From: Novosphingobium chloroacetimidivorans
Lineage (GTDB): Bacteria; Pseudomonadota; Alphaproteobacteria; Sphingomonadales; Sphingomonadaceae
Assembly: GCF_014204535.1 (NCBI RefSeq)
Contig: NZ_JACHLR010000005.1
Span: 62,001-126,000 of the forward strand
Length of the DNA stretch: 64,000 nt
Reading direction: 5' to 3'
Shown: piece after piece, positions 44,637 to 53,474 of the stretch
Position numbering within the stretch: the first letter of the stretch is position 1
Layout of the letters: each line of letters opens with the position of its first letter
Position numbers and translations under genes: made by a program
Notes under the pieces: generated by a model
Told to the model about the DNA's origin: nothing
The model's input: only the letters and a program-made list of their open reading frames with translations
Databases searched by the model: none

Positions 44637-44704
44637 CAGTGTTCTCCGTGAGGATGGGCCCTGCCGGATGCAGGGCTAGGTCATTGCCGGGAGCGGCAAT
44701 CTCG

Positions 44705-44968
44705 TCAGTCGGCGCTATCGCCCGACTTGGTGTCGGAGGCAGCCGCGATCTGCGCAGGTGCGGGCAACGCCGCCTTGGTTGGCGCTTTCGAGCGGACCTT
44801 AGCCGGCTTTGCCGCAGCCACAGTGGTCTTCTTCTCGGCAGGTGCGCGCTCGAACAGGCCAGTCGGCTCCAGATCCTGGAACTGCTGCAAAGGCATGGGC
44901 ACCTTGTCGCCCTTGGCGATCGGCTTGCCGTTCAGGGTGGTGCGGCGCTGGGCAATGGTATCGATCAT
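44705..44968 (-). CDS. Phage hypothetical protein before the tail tube gene
   Basis: 87 residues, with IAQRRTTLNGKPIAKGDKV and a long Ala/Lys/Pro-rich tail. Low-complexity C-terminus similar in style to the protein at 46563. Starts just after the DUF3168-like stop. It may be a minor head-tail component. No family recognised. Confidence 0.6.
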   Translation of the reverse strand: MIDTIAQRRTTLNGKPIAKGDKVPMPLQQFQDLEPTGLFERAPAEKKTTVAAAKPAKVRSKAPTKAALPAPAQIAAASDTKSGDSAD

Positions 44969-44969
44969 G

Positions 44970-45377
44970 TCACCGGGTCTCCGTGTAGGTCGTGATGAAG
45001 TCCTGCGTGCCCATCCAGATCGAGGCATCTTCGGCCATGAAGTCCGGGCCGGCGCCTTCAGTGTGGATTGTCACCGCGCTGATGCCCGGCACCTCCGGGT
45101 TGATCTTGTCGGCAGCGGCGCGGCGCGCGGCGCGGGTGATCAGCTTCTGTTGCGGGTAGTTCCGGGCGTAGATCGTGGCCTGGACGCGCTCGCGAACATG
45201 TCGCGTTGCGCCGGGCGCCGGGATGTTTCGGTCGACGATGGAGATGGTCGCCAGCGAGATCGCCGGCAGGCTGAAGTTGAGCGGTAGCGGGCCAGCGTGG
45301 ATGTTGTCTGCTGGCACCAAGGTGACGAGCACAGCGTCAGCGGTCAGCACGGCCTTGAGTGCCGCCACGCCGTCCAT
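44970..45377 (-). CDS. Tail completion/terminator protein (DUF3168 family)
   Basis: 135 residues. ALKAVLTADAVLVTLVPAD, a middle part with QATIYARNYPQQKLITRA, and a late IHTEGAGPDFM match the DUF3168 layout, which caps the tail at the connector. TGATG overlap with the HK97-gp10-like gene. Confidence 0.83.
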   Translation of the reverse strand: MDGVAALKAVLTADAVLVTLVPADNIHAGPLPLNFSLPAISLATISIVDRNIPAPGATRHVRERVQATIYARNYPQQKLITRAARRAAADKINPEVPGISAVTIHTEGAGPDFMAEDASIWMGTQDFITTYTETR

Positions 45378-45937
45378 CAGGCTGCCTCGCCGACGGGTGC
45401 GGCATAGCCGGTCTTCTGCTCAACAAACCCGCGCACGCGATCCGCAAAGGCCTTCACCGCGTCGTCGACCGTCTTGTCGAATGCCGTACGCAGGAACGGG
45501 TGAGCAGCGTGGCCTGGATGGTGAATGATGCCCGAGACGAAGCGGTCGCCGATCTTCATGGGCCGCAGCGTCACCTTGCCGCTACCCTCTGCCGCTTTCT
45601 GGATCGCCACCTTGCCCTCGCCCGGGCCAGTCCGCGCGATCAGGTGCGGCTTCACGCCGTATTCGGCGAAGAAGCCAAGGAAACCATCAGGCTTACGCTC
45701 ATCCACGTAGACGCGGATGGAGAATGTGCCGTCCTGATTGTGCCGCGGACTGCCCTTCGTGATCGCCTTGGCAACCTTGGGCGACCAACCGGATGCTAAC
45801 AGCCTCGCCTCTTTCAGCGGCGGGTCGGCAGCGGCGCGCAAGCCCGCGCTGTAGGCATTGCGCTGGAGGTTCTTCGGCAAAGTGGCGAGCACCTTGTCGA
45901 GATCGCGCAAGCCCTTGAGCGGAGAGTTGCGGCTCAT
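45377..45937 (-). CDS. HK97 gp10-like head-tail component
   Basis: 186 residues. LRDLDKVLATLPKNLQRNAY at the start, IRVYVDERKPDGFLGFFAEYG in the middle and HAAHPFLRTAFD are typical HK97-gp10 blocks (Y-G near the centre, HP-FLR near the end). It lies between the head closure protein and DUF3168 genes, as in HK97. ATGA overlap with the closure gene. Confidence 0.88.
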   Translation of the reverse strand: MSRNSPLKGLRDLDKVLATLPKNLQRNAYSAGLRAAADPPLKEARLLASGWSPKVAKAITKGSPRHNQDGTFSIRVYVDERKPDGFLGFFAEYGVKPHLIARTGPGEGKVAIQKAAEGSGKVTLRPMKIGDRFVSGIIHHPGHAAHPFLRTAFDKTVDDAVKAFADRVRGFVEQKTGYAAPVGEAA

Positions 45938-46287
45938 GCCTCGTCCCCCGAAGTGGATAGCTCCTCCACCATCATCTCCCACTCTTTGCGGTGGCCCTTC
46001 TCGGCGGGACCAGCGACGATGCGGAGTTTGCGACCATCGATGTCGAGCCGCATGGCGGAGGTGATGGTCAGGCCATCCAGATAGTCGATCCGCACGCGCG
46101 CGGGGCGGCGCTGGATGGAGATGCCGTCAGCCAGGTTCTCGGAGCGTGATGGCAGCACGTCCTGCACCTCTGCCCAAGCGTCCGAGTGCTTGATCCAGTC
46201 GCCCGCGACGTTGGTGCCGTAAAGCGGGTCTTTGGTAGTTTGCCGCACCTCGAAGGTGATGAAGGCGTCACGCTTGCCGGCGCTCAT
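45934..46287 (-). CDS. Phage head closure protein
   Basis: 117 residues. AGKRDAFITFEVRQTTKDPLY and WAEVQDVLPSRSENLADG are the SPP1 gp16/HK97 gp9-like start, with R-V-R-I-D-YLDG and late LRIVAGPAEKGHRKEW. It joins the connector to the tail. ATGA overlaps on both sides. Confidence 0.88.
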   Translation of the reverse strand: MSAGKRDAFITFEVRQTTKDPLYGTNVAGDWIKHSDAWAEVQDVLPSRSENLADGISIQRRPARVRIDYLDGLTITSAMRLDIDGRKLRIVAGPAEKGHRKEWEMMVEELSTSGDEA

Positions 46288-46562
46288 ACGAGAACAGACC
46301 TATGCGGGAAGCAAAGTGCCCCTACGGCTGAGTTGGTAGCCGCAGTAGCCGCGCCCGCTTCCCGATTTACGTAAAAGTCCGCGACCAGAAGCAGCACAGC
46401 AGCATCAAGATCGGGGACATCGTCCACGATCTCGGAAAGCCTCTTGCCGATATACCCTTCAACCCAAGCCGTCGCAGCCGCGAGGTACACGCCGATAAGC
46501 GCGTCCTCGCGATCGTGCAGAACACGACATTGCTGCTTAGCCAAGGCCAAGTCGACAGCCAT
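46284..46562 (-). CDS. Head-tail connector protein (gp6-like adaptor)
   Basis: 92 residues. LALAKQQCRVLHDREDALIGV and AATAWVEGYIGKRL with PDLDAAVLLLVADFYVNRE match the HK97 gp6/DUF3199-type adaptor. One gene downstream of the capsid in transcription order. Forms the ring below the portal. Confidence 0.87.
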   Translation of the reverse strand: MAVDLALAKQQCRVLHDREDALIGVYLAAATAWVEGYIGKRLSEIVDDVPDLDAAVLLLVADFYVNREAGAATAATNSAVGALCFPHRSVLV

Positions 46563-46862
46563 TTAGTGGCCCTTCGTAGCCGACTTGCGCGAAGTCACGG
46601 GTGCCGGAGGCTCGGCTGCTTCCGCCTCAGGCTGCTCGGCTGCCGGCTGCTCTACCTGCTTTTCAGCTGGTTTTTCCGCCGGGTTGTCCACCGCAGCTTC
46701 TACCGGCGCCTCCTCTTCGATCTCACCCAGGAGGCCAAGGTCCAGTAGTGCCTTTGCCACGGTGGCCGACATGGTGCGGGTGCCGTACTTCTCGTCGCCC
46801 GGCACATAGGGGTTGTAGGGATCGTCGCCGATGTGCGTCTCAAGAACCTTGTAGGTCTTCAT
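46563..46862 (-). CDS. Phage hypothetical protein between capsid and connector genes
   Basis: 99 residues. An N-terminal half of about 45 with KVLETHIGDDPYNPYVPGDE and a C-terminal half of Glu/Pro/Ala repeats (EAAVDNPAEKPAEKQVEQ). It may be a capsid decoration or a head-joining accessory. Stop immediately before the connector start. Confidence 0.6.
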   Translation of the reverse strand: MKTYKVLETHIGDDPYNPYVPGDEKYGTRTMSATVAKALLDLGLLGEIEEEAPVEAAVDNPAEKPAEKQVEQPAAEQPEAEAAEPPAPVTSRKSATKGH

Positions 46863-46920
46863 GTCTCGTCTCCCGAGAAGTGGTGGGCGGCGCGAAGGCC
46901 GCCCACTCAGATTATCCGGC

Positions 46921-48105
46921 TTAGAACGTGCCCTTGACCAGGGCAGCCGGGCGCTTCACCGCCATGGCCAAGCGCTCTTCCGCGCGCATGGTGAAGAGGT
47001 TCTTTTCGAAGTCGTCGGCGTTCTCCGACGAGATCAACACCTCGACGGTCATGCGGTCGTACAGCGTCGCAGCTCGCTTGAAGTCGCCGGTCAGCCAGGA
47101 GCCGGCTGCCATTGAGACTGTGGCAGCGACCGGTCGACCCCAAAGGATAGGCCCAGCCATCTGGAGCGGGTTGGCGAAGATGTAGCCGTTGGCCGCGTCC
47201 TTCGTCAGCTCGATGTTGTACCAGTCGATCGGGTTCAAAACGAACGCGGTCGGCGAGTACAGCGCGAGAGTGGCCTGCAGGACACCAGCGCGCAGCTTGT
47301 CGATCGAGGTGGTAGGCGTGGTGGCGCCGGTCGGCAGTGCGTAAGGGGTCGCCTGCGGCATCATGCCCAGCAGGTTCTCGCCGGTACCGTCGCCGAGCAG
47401 GATCTGCGCGTCCTCGGCCAAAGCGAGGCCATAGCGCATCTCCGAGTCGATCTCACCCTGCAGCTGAGGTGCATCGTCCATCGCCTGCCGGGTGAGCTTC
47501 GCCAGGTGCGCAAGCGTGCGGACCGGCGTCGACACGCGCGACCAGCCATAATTGCTGTACGGCTTGGTGTTGCCCTCAGCCACCGGCGCAGCCGCGTTGG
47601 TGCGCACCGTCTGCTTGGCGAAGTCGATGCTCGCCGAGGTGGTCGGAACAACCGTGACGAGATCGCGCAGGATTACGTCAGGGCGCTTGGGCATGTCGGT
47701 GATGCCGGGATCTCGCTGACTGACGATCAGGCCGCCAGCCGAACCGCTGGCGCTGGTGATCGCCTTCAACTCGATCCGCATTGAGCCCTGCGCGCCGCGG
47801 TCGATATAGCCCTTCAGCTGCTCGCTTTCCGCCAGCTGGGCACCATAGGACTTCACCTCAAGGGCGCCGTCATCGCTGCCTCGGCGGGCAAGCTTCTGCT
47901 CCAGCTCATCGACACGAGCCTTGGCTTCGTTCATGCCGGTGATTGCCTGGTCGGCGAGTTCCTTGGCGGACTTGGTCAGATCCTCGCCCTTGGCCATCCG
48001 GCCCTGCAGATCGGTGGCGATGCCCTTCACTTCGTCGATCTTGGCGTCGAACAGCGCCTTTGCCTCGGCGGCCAGCTCGGGCGCCGTCTTGGTCTCAGTC
48101 GTCAT
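46921..48105 (-). CDS. HK97-type major capsid protein
   Basis: 394 residues. The N-terminal 100 are a coiled-coil delta domain (AELAAEAKALFDAKIDEVKG, then LTKSAKELADQAITGMNEAK), normally removed by the prohead protease. The rest is the HK97 fold: NTKPYSNYGWSRVSTPVRTL, GLALAEDAQILLGDG, GRPVAATVSMAAGSWLTGDF and DDFEKNLFTMRAEER. The start at 48105 has AGGGAA 8 nt upstream. Confidence 0.95.
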   Translation of the reverse strand: MTTETKTAPELAAEAKALFDAKIDEVKGIATDLQGRMAKGEDLTKSAKELADQAITGMNEAKARVDELEQKLARRGSDDGALEVKSYGAQLAESEQLKGYIDRGAQGSMRIELKAITSASGSAGGLIVSQRDPGITDMPKRPDVILRDLVTVVPTTSASIDFAKQTVRTNAAAPVAEGNTKPYSNYGWSRVSTPVRTLAHLAKLTRQAMDDAPQLQGEIDSEMRYGLALAEDAQILLGDGTGENLLGMMPQATPYALPTGATTPTTSIDKLRAGVLQATLALYSPTAFVLNPIDWYNIELTKDAANGYIFANPLQMAGPILWGRPVAATVSMAAGSWLTGDFKRAATLYDRMTVEVLISSENADDFEKNLFTMRAEERLAMAVKRPAALVKGTF

Positions 48106-48131
48106 GATGTAGTTCCCTGTCTGGGGTGAGA

Positions 48132-48809
48132 TCAGGCGCGGAGTTGCGCCCCAAGTGCCGCCCAAAAGTCGGCTTCGGGTTCATTGCCGGGCTCACCCCG
48201 GAGCAATGGCGCCAAGCCCTTCGTCGCGATGAAGGTGCGCTGGCTTTTCGAGAACCCTGCCTCACGCAGGAAGTCCTCAAATTCGGGTAGATCGGGCAGC
48301 TCGCCGTCGATCAGCTTGGCTTTCAGGTCTGTGATGCGCGCCAGCTCGTTCGAACCCTCAGGAACGAGTGAGACCTCCGCCAGACCCACGGTCTGAAGCC
48401 GGCGCTTGATGTTGCCGGTGCCGCGCACATGCTTGCGCGGCTTGAAGCCGATGGAGAGGCCCGAGAGCGCGCCATCTTCCATCAATGCGTAGTGGAAGCG
48501 CCCGCGGTCGGTTTCCATGCCGGAGAGCTTGCCCTCGACATAAAGGCCCTTGCTGTCCTCGCGCATCGCCTTCCACTTGCCGATCGGCAAGTCAGAGCCG
48601 GTGAAGGGATTTGCGACTGAGCCGTGCATCATCTTCATGGCGGGGAGGCTGCCCCTGGCGGCCCACTCCCGCAGGGAGTCCTGAAAGGCTCCTGCCTCGA
48701 TCACGTCACCATGGCTGTCGACGTTACCGAAGATCGCGCCGTACCCAGCGAACTCGCCAGTTTTTGCATCGAGCCCCTCCGGCGCGAACTTGCACTCAAG
48801 CCGTTCCAT
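48132..48809 (-). CDS. HK97 family prohead protease
   Basis: 225 residues. FAGYGAIFGNVDSHGDVIEAGAF, then PAMKMMHGSVANPF with the catalytic His, and the Ser in GALSGLSIGFKPR (S-G-L-S-I-G) are the U35 protease marks. It cuts the capsid delta domain during maturation. Start at 48809 right after GGAGGAAACTA. It overlaps the portal gene end by 14 bp. Confidence 0.94.
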   Translation of the reverse strand: MERLECKFAPEGLDAKTGEFAGYGAIFGNVDSHGDVIEAGAFQDSLREWAARGSLPAMKMMHGSVANPFTGSDLPIGKWKAMREDSKGLYVEGKLSGMETDRGRFHYALMEDGALSGLSIGFKPRKHVRGTGNIKRRLQTVGLAEVSLVPEGSNELARITDLKAKLIDGELPDLPEFEDFLREAGFSKSQRTFIATKGLAPLLRGEPGNEPEADFWAALGAQLRA

Positions 48810-50082
48810 TAGTTTCCTCCTGCCCGGCCTGAGTGATCGGGACGTTCTGCATCTGCATGCGCGGCACATCGCCACCGGCCACTGGCGGCAGGTTCTCCAG
48901 GGTGCGAACCTCGTTGATGGTCATTGCGCCCATCTGTGTCATGGACGTGTAGAAGGCCGCGCGCCCGGCGCTGTCGCCGCGCAGCAAGCCTTCGAGGTTG
49001 AACTCGATCGTGATGCCGTCGACGCGATCCGCGCTTGTCAGCAGCTGCTTGGATAGCGCCTGCTCGATCCGCTTGACCCGGCGGCGCAGGGTGAACTTGT
49101 TGAAGCCGAGCGTCTGCTGCTCAAGGCCCGTACCCCAGCTGGTGCTATTTTCAGTGTGGCCGATCATGTGCGGGGGGACGCCGAACACGCGGCAGATCTC
49201 TTCCACCGAAAAGCGCCGGCTCTCCAGCATCTGCGCATCTTCCGGCGAAAGCGTCAGCTGCGTCCACGTCAGCCCGTTGTCGAGCAGCATCGGCCGGCCG
49301 GCGTTGATGGCACCGACGAACTTGTCGATGAGCAGCTGCTCAGCTTCCTGCCGCTGCTCCTTTTTCATAGCCTGCGGCGCCGACAGGATACCGGATGGCC
49401 TAGCCCCATTGGCGAACATTCCATTTGCGGCCTGCTCGGCATTCAGCGCGCCGGTGAAGATCTGGCGGCAAACCGACAAGGTGGAGGCGCCGCCCAGAGG
49501 ATTGCCGCCAAAGCCGCGGATATGCAGGATGCGCTCTTGCGTCACACGGCGCTGCTTCCCGTCTTCGTTCCAGCTGTATTCAATGTCGCCGTTGGTAAGG
49601 CGGCGCGTGCACATGGCATCAGGGCGGATAGGCGTCAGTGAGTAAATCGAACCGTCGCTACGCTTCTCGATCTCAGCGTAGGAGTTGCCGTGCAATTCGA
49701 TGCCAGCGCAATTGAACTCCCAGAAGTCGACCGCCGTTTGATCATAGTTCGGGCTATCGTGCAGCACGTAGTAGAGCGGATGGTCGCGCGCTACCAAACG
49801 CACCCCTGCACTGTCAGTGCGGTAAACCATCAGCGGCAGCGAGGCGATCGTGCCGGCCAGCAGGTTCACGCACGCCCAGGTGGCGGCTAGGCCTACGGCA
49901 TTGCCGATGCCGCGATCGGTAAAGTCCGCCAGCGTGACCCGATTGGTGCTGAAGTCATCGCGGTTGTTGAACGCGATGTCCGTGAAGCCGGAGACCGGAA
50001 TGATCTCCTTCGCCTCGTAACGGGTGATCTGCTTGCGCTGCTCCGCAGCCGCTGCCTCCCGCGACAGCTTATAAGCGCTCAT
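48796..50082 (-). CDS. HK97 family phage portal protein
   Basis: 428 residues. GNAVGLAATWACVNLLAGTIAS, PLYYVLHDSPN, FWEFNCAGIELHGNSYAEIE and VEEICRVFGVPPHMIGH with GTGLEQQTLGF are portal blocks. The dodecameric portal is the DNA entry ring of the head. ATGA overlap with the terminase gene. Confidence 0.96.
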   Translation of the reverse strand: MSAYKLSREAAAAEQRKQITRYEAKEIIPVSGFTDIAFNNRDDFSTNRVTLADFTDRGIGNAVGLAATWACVNLLAGTIASLPLMVYRTDSAGVRLVARDHPLYYVLHDSPNYDQTAVDFWEFNCAGIELHGNSYAEIEKRSDGSIYSLTPIRPDAMCTRRLTNGDIEYSWNEDGKQRRVTQERILHIRGFGGNPLGGASTLSVCRQIFTGALNAEQAANGMFANGARPSGILSAPQAMKKEQRQEAEQLLIDKFVGAINAGRPMLLDNGLTWTQLTLSPEDAQMLESRRFSVEEICRVFGVPPHMIGHTENSTSWGTGLEQQTLGFNKFTLRRRVKRIEQALSKQLLTSADRVDGITIEFNLEGLLRGDSAGRAAFYTSMTQMGAMTINEVRTLENLPPVAGGDVPRMQMQNVPITQAGQEETNGTA

Positions 50083-51893
50083 CCGCGAAGGGCCTCAAGC
50101 CAGTCTTCCGTGGTTACATTGTCGTTGCTCGCCATCATTGGGGCGGTCGCGTTGATCATGCCGTCTACCCCGTCTATCTTGTTCGGACTGTTCGCGGTTT
50201 CCTTCTTAGGAAGGATGCTGCCGTCCGTACGGCGATCGACTACCGCGTTGCCGATCATCCATTTCATGACGGGGTTGCCGTCGTGGCGAAGCCGGGAAGG
50301 CCCGGCCTTGACCCGAGCCTCGATCGCCTTGGCCGGGTCGGTCACGTTCTTGGCGTTCTTGGCGAGCTGCACCGCGAAGCCGGTACCGTCGTCGAGATCC
50401 TCGTTCAGGCGCGAGGCCATCGCGAGGCCGCTGTTCCACTGGTCGAAGGTGGCCTTTCGAACAGCCAGCGCCTCCTTCAGATCTCGGATCTGCTGCTCGA
50501 TGACACGGTGATCGATGAAATCGCCAGGGGTCGCGATCAGCGCCCCCTCTGCGACCCATTGCTTGTACAGCGCGGTGACCTGTTTCAGCGAGTTGTCTTG
50601 GCTGGCGAGCCGCGCTTCCGGCACATAGAACCAAGTCTTGACCAGCAGTTGCCCGCTCGGAGTCTCAGCCGCGAGCACAATTGCCGAGAGATCGTCCACG
50701 TTCGAAAGGTCGGCGCCGATGTAGCAGTCGAGCCCGACGAAGTCGTCGAGGGTCAGCGTGTCGTCGGAGCAGAGCAGCCACTGCGTGACGTTCAGCCAGG
50801 CCGAAGCCGCGCCCAGCCAGATATTCAGGTGCTTGGTCTTGAACTCGCCCTCGGCGGCCGGGCTGGCCTTCGCCTCAATCGCTCGCTTGGCGACTTCGTC
50901 GCGCAGCGGCCGGGAGGCCTCCATCAGCGGGTTAGCCTTGATCCACTTGCTGGCGTCGTATGGGTCATCACCGACCTTACGGTCGTCCCCGTAGTCCTCG
51001 GCGCGGTCGAGCGTGAAGATGATCGCGAAGATATGCTCGGCGGTGACGGTGCCCTCCAGCACCTTGGTCGCCATTGTACGCTGTTCGTAGCAGACGCCGT
51101 GCAAATTGAAGCCAGCGGTCGTGATGATCCACATCAGCGGGTTGCGGCGAGCGCCAAAAGCCGAGTTCATGACGTCGAAAAGGCCGCGATCGGAGTGCGC
51201 GTGCAGCTCGTCCATCGTCACCAGGTGCGGGTTATGCCCGTCCTGCCTCTTCGCCTTCGCGTGCATCGGCTGCATATAGCCGCCGTTGTCGCCGCAGGTG
51301 ATCGACTTGGCCCACGGAATGAGCCCGAAAGCCTCCTGTAGAGCCGGCATTTTCTCCACCATGCGCTTGGCCGGGTGGAAAACCTTCTTGGCCTGGTCGA
51401 ACGTCGTCGCCGCGGTCAGCACCTGAGGCCCGGGCTCGTCCTCACATGCGAGGCAGTAGAGCGAGATCAGCGCCGTCTTGGTCGACTTCGCGTTCTTGCG
51501 CGCCACCTCCTCGTAGACCGAGGTAAAGCGCCGGCCGCCGGTGTCATGACGACGCCAGCCGAACACCATGGCCAGCACGAACACCTGGAAGGGCTCGAGC
51601 GTGATCGTCGGCGTGTCCCAGACGCCTTCGACGTGCGGCAGCTTCTCGGCGAAGTCGCAAACGTCGTTCGCGTGCCACGGATCGAAGTAGTAGCCCCAGC
51701 TTTTGTCCTTGGCGCGCTTCAGATCATCGAGGTGACGCTGCGCAGCGAGGCGGACCCACTTGCAATGACGGTTCTGCTTGCGATCGGCTGCGGCAGTCTT
51801 GGCGTACTGCAGCGCGATCGAGGCGTAATCCTTAGCGTGCCCCGTGTCCGTTGCGCTTGAACGGGTTGCCGGACTTCGCGGCATCGGCGGCAC
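50079..51893 (-). CDS. Terminase large subunit
   Basis: 604 residues. FQVFVLAMVFGWRR before the Walker A-like VARKNAKSTKTAL, then LVTMDELHAHSDR (Walker B) and the motif III ITTAGFN form the ATPase. The nuclease half has GADLSNVDDLSAIV with Asp residues. The packaging motor and nuclease of HK97-like phages. It overlaps the small subunit by 62 bp, so an inner start is possible. Confidence 0.95.
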   Translation of the reverse strand: MPPMPRSPATRSSATDTGHAKDYASIALQYAKTAAADRKQNRHCKWVRLAAQRHLDDLKRAKDKSWGYYFDPWHANDVCDFAEKLPHVEGVWDTPTITLEPFQVFVLAMVFGWRRHDTGGRRFTSVYEEVARKNAKSTKTALISLYCLACEDEPGPQVLTAATTFDQAKKVFHPAKRMVEKMPALQEAFGLIPWAKSITCGDNGGYMQPMHAKAKRQDGHNPHLVTMDELHAHSDRGLFDVMNSAFGARRNPLMWIITTAGFNLHGVCYEQRTMATKVLEGTVTAEHIFAIIFTLDRAEDYGDDRKVGDDPYDASKWIKANPLMEASRPLRDEVAKRAIEAKASPAAEGEFKTKHLNIWLGAASAWLNVTQWLLCSDDTLTLDDFVGLDCYIGADLSNVDDLSAIVLAAETPSGQLLVKTWFYVPEARLASQDNSLKQVTALYKQWVAEGALIATPGDFIDHRVIEQQIRDLKEALAVRKATFDQWNSGLAMASRLNEDLDDGTGFAVQLAKNAKNVTDPAKAIEARVKAGPSRLRHDGNPVMKWMIGNAVVDRRTDGSILPKKETANSPNKIDGVDGMINATAPMMASNDNVTTEDWLEALRG

Positions 51894-52251
51894 CTCCGCT
51901 TCCTACGCGGCTCTTCGGGCCGGCGATGCGCAGCAACTCTTCGTACTGGCGCAGGACTGTCAGATATGCGGCTGGCGGCGGCTCTTCGTCGGCCTTGAAG
52001 GCTTTGCGCACCAGCGCCTCGAGTGAGCAGTACCGCGCCAGCAGCGCGCTATCGACCTCGCTCACGCCTGCGGCCATCACCCGGCCTAGTACCTCCTGCC
52101 ACACGTCGATCGCGTCAGCTGTGAGGTAGTCCGGGCGCATCGGCGGATCACCAGGAACGATGATCTCGGTCTTGCCGGCATCGCGGAACGGCCGGAGCGT
52201 GCCAGCCGCCGCCTTTTCAGTCGGCGTCTTTGGCTTGCGGCCACGCTCCAT
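51832..52251 (-). CDS. Terminase small subunit (P27-like)
   Basis: 139 residues. GRKPKTPTEKAAAGTLRPFR, PPMRPDYLTADAIDVWQEV and VDSALLARYCSLEALVRKA fit the P27 family TerS. It binds the packaging site DNA. Its C-terminus (GNPFKRNGHGAR) lies in the region shared with TerL. Confidence 0.9.
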   Translation of the reverse strand: MERGRKPKTPTEKAAAGTLRPFRDAGKTEIIVPGDPPMRPDYLTADAIDVWQEVLGRVMAAGVSEVDSALLARYCSLEALVRKAFKADEEPPPAAYLTVLRQYEELLRIAGPKSRVGSGGAADAAKSGNPFKRNGHGAR

Positions 52252-52394
52252 GACGATCTCCGAAATCTATATCGGCCCAGAAGTTTATATCGGGCGCGTG
52301 AAAAAAGAGGCTGGCGGCGGTCCCGGGGCGCGGGGTGCTGTCACTTTCGACCCGCCTCCCCCTGTTCAGCTTTACCCACCGATTTGATGAATGA

Positions 52395-52712
52395 TCAGCG
52401 CTGGCTGTTCCGGCGCGCCGCTCGCGCCGACTCCTCGGCAGTCTTGGCCACATGGCAGGGGTGGCAGATGCCCTGATAGTTCTCGCGGTCGTCAGTGCCG
52501 CCTTCAGCCTTGGGCTTGATGTGATCAGCGATCGTTGCCTGCGTCACTCGGCCCTGCTTGGCGCATGGCCTGCACAGCGGTTCCTCGCGCAGCACCTGTT
52601 CCCGCGTCAGCTCGTGCGCTCTGCCATAGCCACGTGCTTGCCTGCTCTTGCGTGTGGTGGCCCAAGCCTTGGCTCGTGGCCGCTGCTTAAGCGGGGGTGG
52701 TCGGCTGGGCAT
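52395..52712 (-). CDS. HNH endonuclease
   Basis: 105 residues. CRPCAKQG, then ADHIKPKAEGG, D-x-EN and CHPCH form the treble-clef HNH motif (ATIADHIKPK). HNH proteins next to TerS assist cos cleavage by HK97-like phage terminases. About 140 bp before TerS. It overlaps the small membrane gene by 26 bp. Confidence 0.9.
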   Translation of the reverse strand: MPSRPPPLKQRPRAKAWATTRKSRQARGYGRAHELTREQVLREEPLCRPCAKQGRVTQATIADHIKPKAEGGTDDRENYQGICHPCHVAKTAEESARAARRNSQR

Positions 52713-52941
52713 CTAACCGAGCACGACGACGTTCAGCGAAGCGGATGGCCAGCGGTACGGAACTCCTGCCCTCGTAGAGCCACAGAGCCAGCCATCCGGC
52801 ACGGCCAAGCGGAGTGGCATGGATGTAGTTCCAATGCCAATCAATGAAGGACTTGCCCACCGTCAGCACGGACCACGTGAGCCAGGCATCGAGCGCGAGG
52901 TACACCAGCAGTGCGAGCAGCTTGAGGCCGATGTCGCGCAT
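52687..52941 (-). CDS. Small phage membrane protein
   Basis: 84 residues. LLALLVYLALDAWLTWSVLTV is one helix; a second Trp-rich amphipathic segment (WLALWLYEG) follows. First gene of the late operon. Function unknown. Confidence 0.55.
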   Translation of the reverse strand: MRDIGLKLLALLVYLALDAWLTWSVLTVGKSFIDWHWNYIHATPLGRAGWLALWLYEGRSSVPLAIRFAERRRARLDAQPTTPA

Positions 52942-52964
52942 GCTCGTCTCCTATGCTTAGAGGC

Positions 52965-53096
52965 TCACTGCCCCATTCCGGCACAGCGGACATGGAAGAG
53001 TCCAGTGGCTAGAGGCGGCCCGGAACTTTGTAGCAGCAGAGCCTGTTCTGTCCGGACGCGACCCGAAGGCTCACGTTGAGGCTTCGAACCTTTCAT
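52965..53096 (-). CDS. Possible tiny ORF in late leader
   Basis: 43 residues, start ATG overlapping the stop of the 45-residue ORF (GCATGA). It reads through the conserved block of repeat R1 (QREPSGRV). No strong ribosome site. Composition is not typical. May be untranslated leader. Confidence 0.25.
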   Translation of the reverse strand: MKGSKPQREPSGRVRTEQALLLQSSGPPLATGLFHVRCAGMGQ

Positions 53097-53134
53097 GCGG
53101 CGGCTCTGCTTGTGCAGGTGCCGCCGTATTCTTT
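53058..53134. repeat. Structured repeat R1 in the late-operon leader
   Basis: 77 bp. On the plus strand: GCGACCCGAAGG, an imperfect stem (AAGGCTC...GAGGCTT), then a long hairpin CGGCGGC...GCCGCCG and TATTCTTT. R1, R2 and R3 share the layout and the ends GCGACCCGA and (T)TTCTTT. Transcription of the late genes crosses it in the opposite sense. Confidence 0.75.
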
Positions 53135-53230
53135 GCGGTCTACCAATTGAGCTACGCCGACGTAGTAGTTCTGTACGGCAGCGTACCGGCGCACTTCACT
53201 TATGTGATAGTACTCCGGCTTGATCTGCAT
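53093..53230 (-). CDS. Possible 45-residue phage protein in the late leader
   Basis: ATG 53230 has AGGGA 6 nt upstream. The protein, with KPEYYHISEVRRYAAVQNYY and VGVAQLVDRKEYGG, has plausible composition. Its last ten codons form the first hairpin of repeat R1. Unknown function. Confidence 0.45.
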   Translation of the reverse strand: MQIKPEYYHISEVRRYAAVQNYYVGVAQLVDRKEYGGTCTSRAAA

Positions 53231-53243
53231 TAAGGTCCCTGGT

Positions 53244-53321
53244 GCGACCCGAAGGACTCGTGAGAGTTCTTACAACTCAGCGGCGGCGACCCTCAGTACC
53301 CCGAGACGCCGCCGTTTCTTT
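53244..53321. repeat. Structured repeat R2 in the late-operon leader
   Basis: 78 bp. GCGACCCGAAGGACTC, an 8-bp stem AAGGACTC with GAGTTCTT (one G-T), then CGGCGGCG...CGCCGCCG hairpin and TTTCTTT on the plus strand. The second hairpin arms differ from R1 and R3 but stay complementary. Confidence 0.8.
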
Positions 53322-53474
53322 GCCTATCGCAGCGCGCTTAACATTTTGCAACCGCATTATCACGAATTGCGCAAAGCGTAATACTCGCTGCTGTCTGCAG
53401 CAACATCGACAAAAGTGCGGCACCGCGCGACGAACAACCATTCGCCGGCGGTGCCGGCCGTGTATAGCTGCGGT

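Noticed and set aside
53139..53161. tRNA-like D-arm sequence (GGCGTAGCTCAATTGGTAGA on the minus strand)
   Set aside because: No matching anticodon arm or acceptor stem can be built around it. It lies in frame in the 45-residue ORF with a good ribosome site, so it is better explained as coding.
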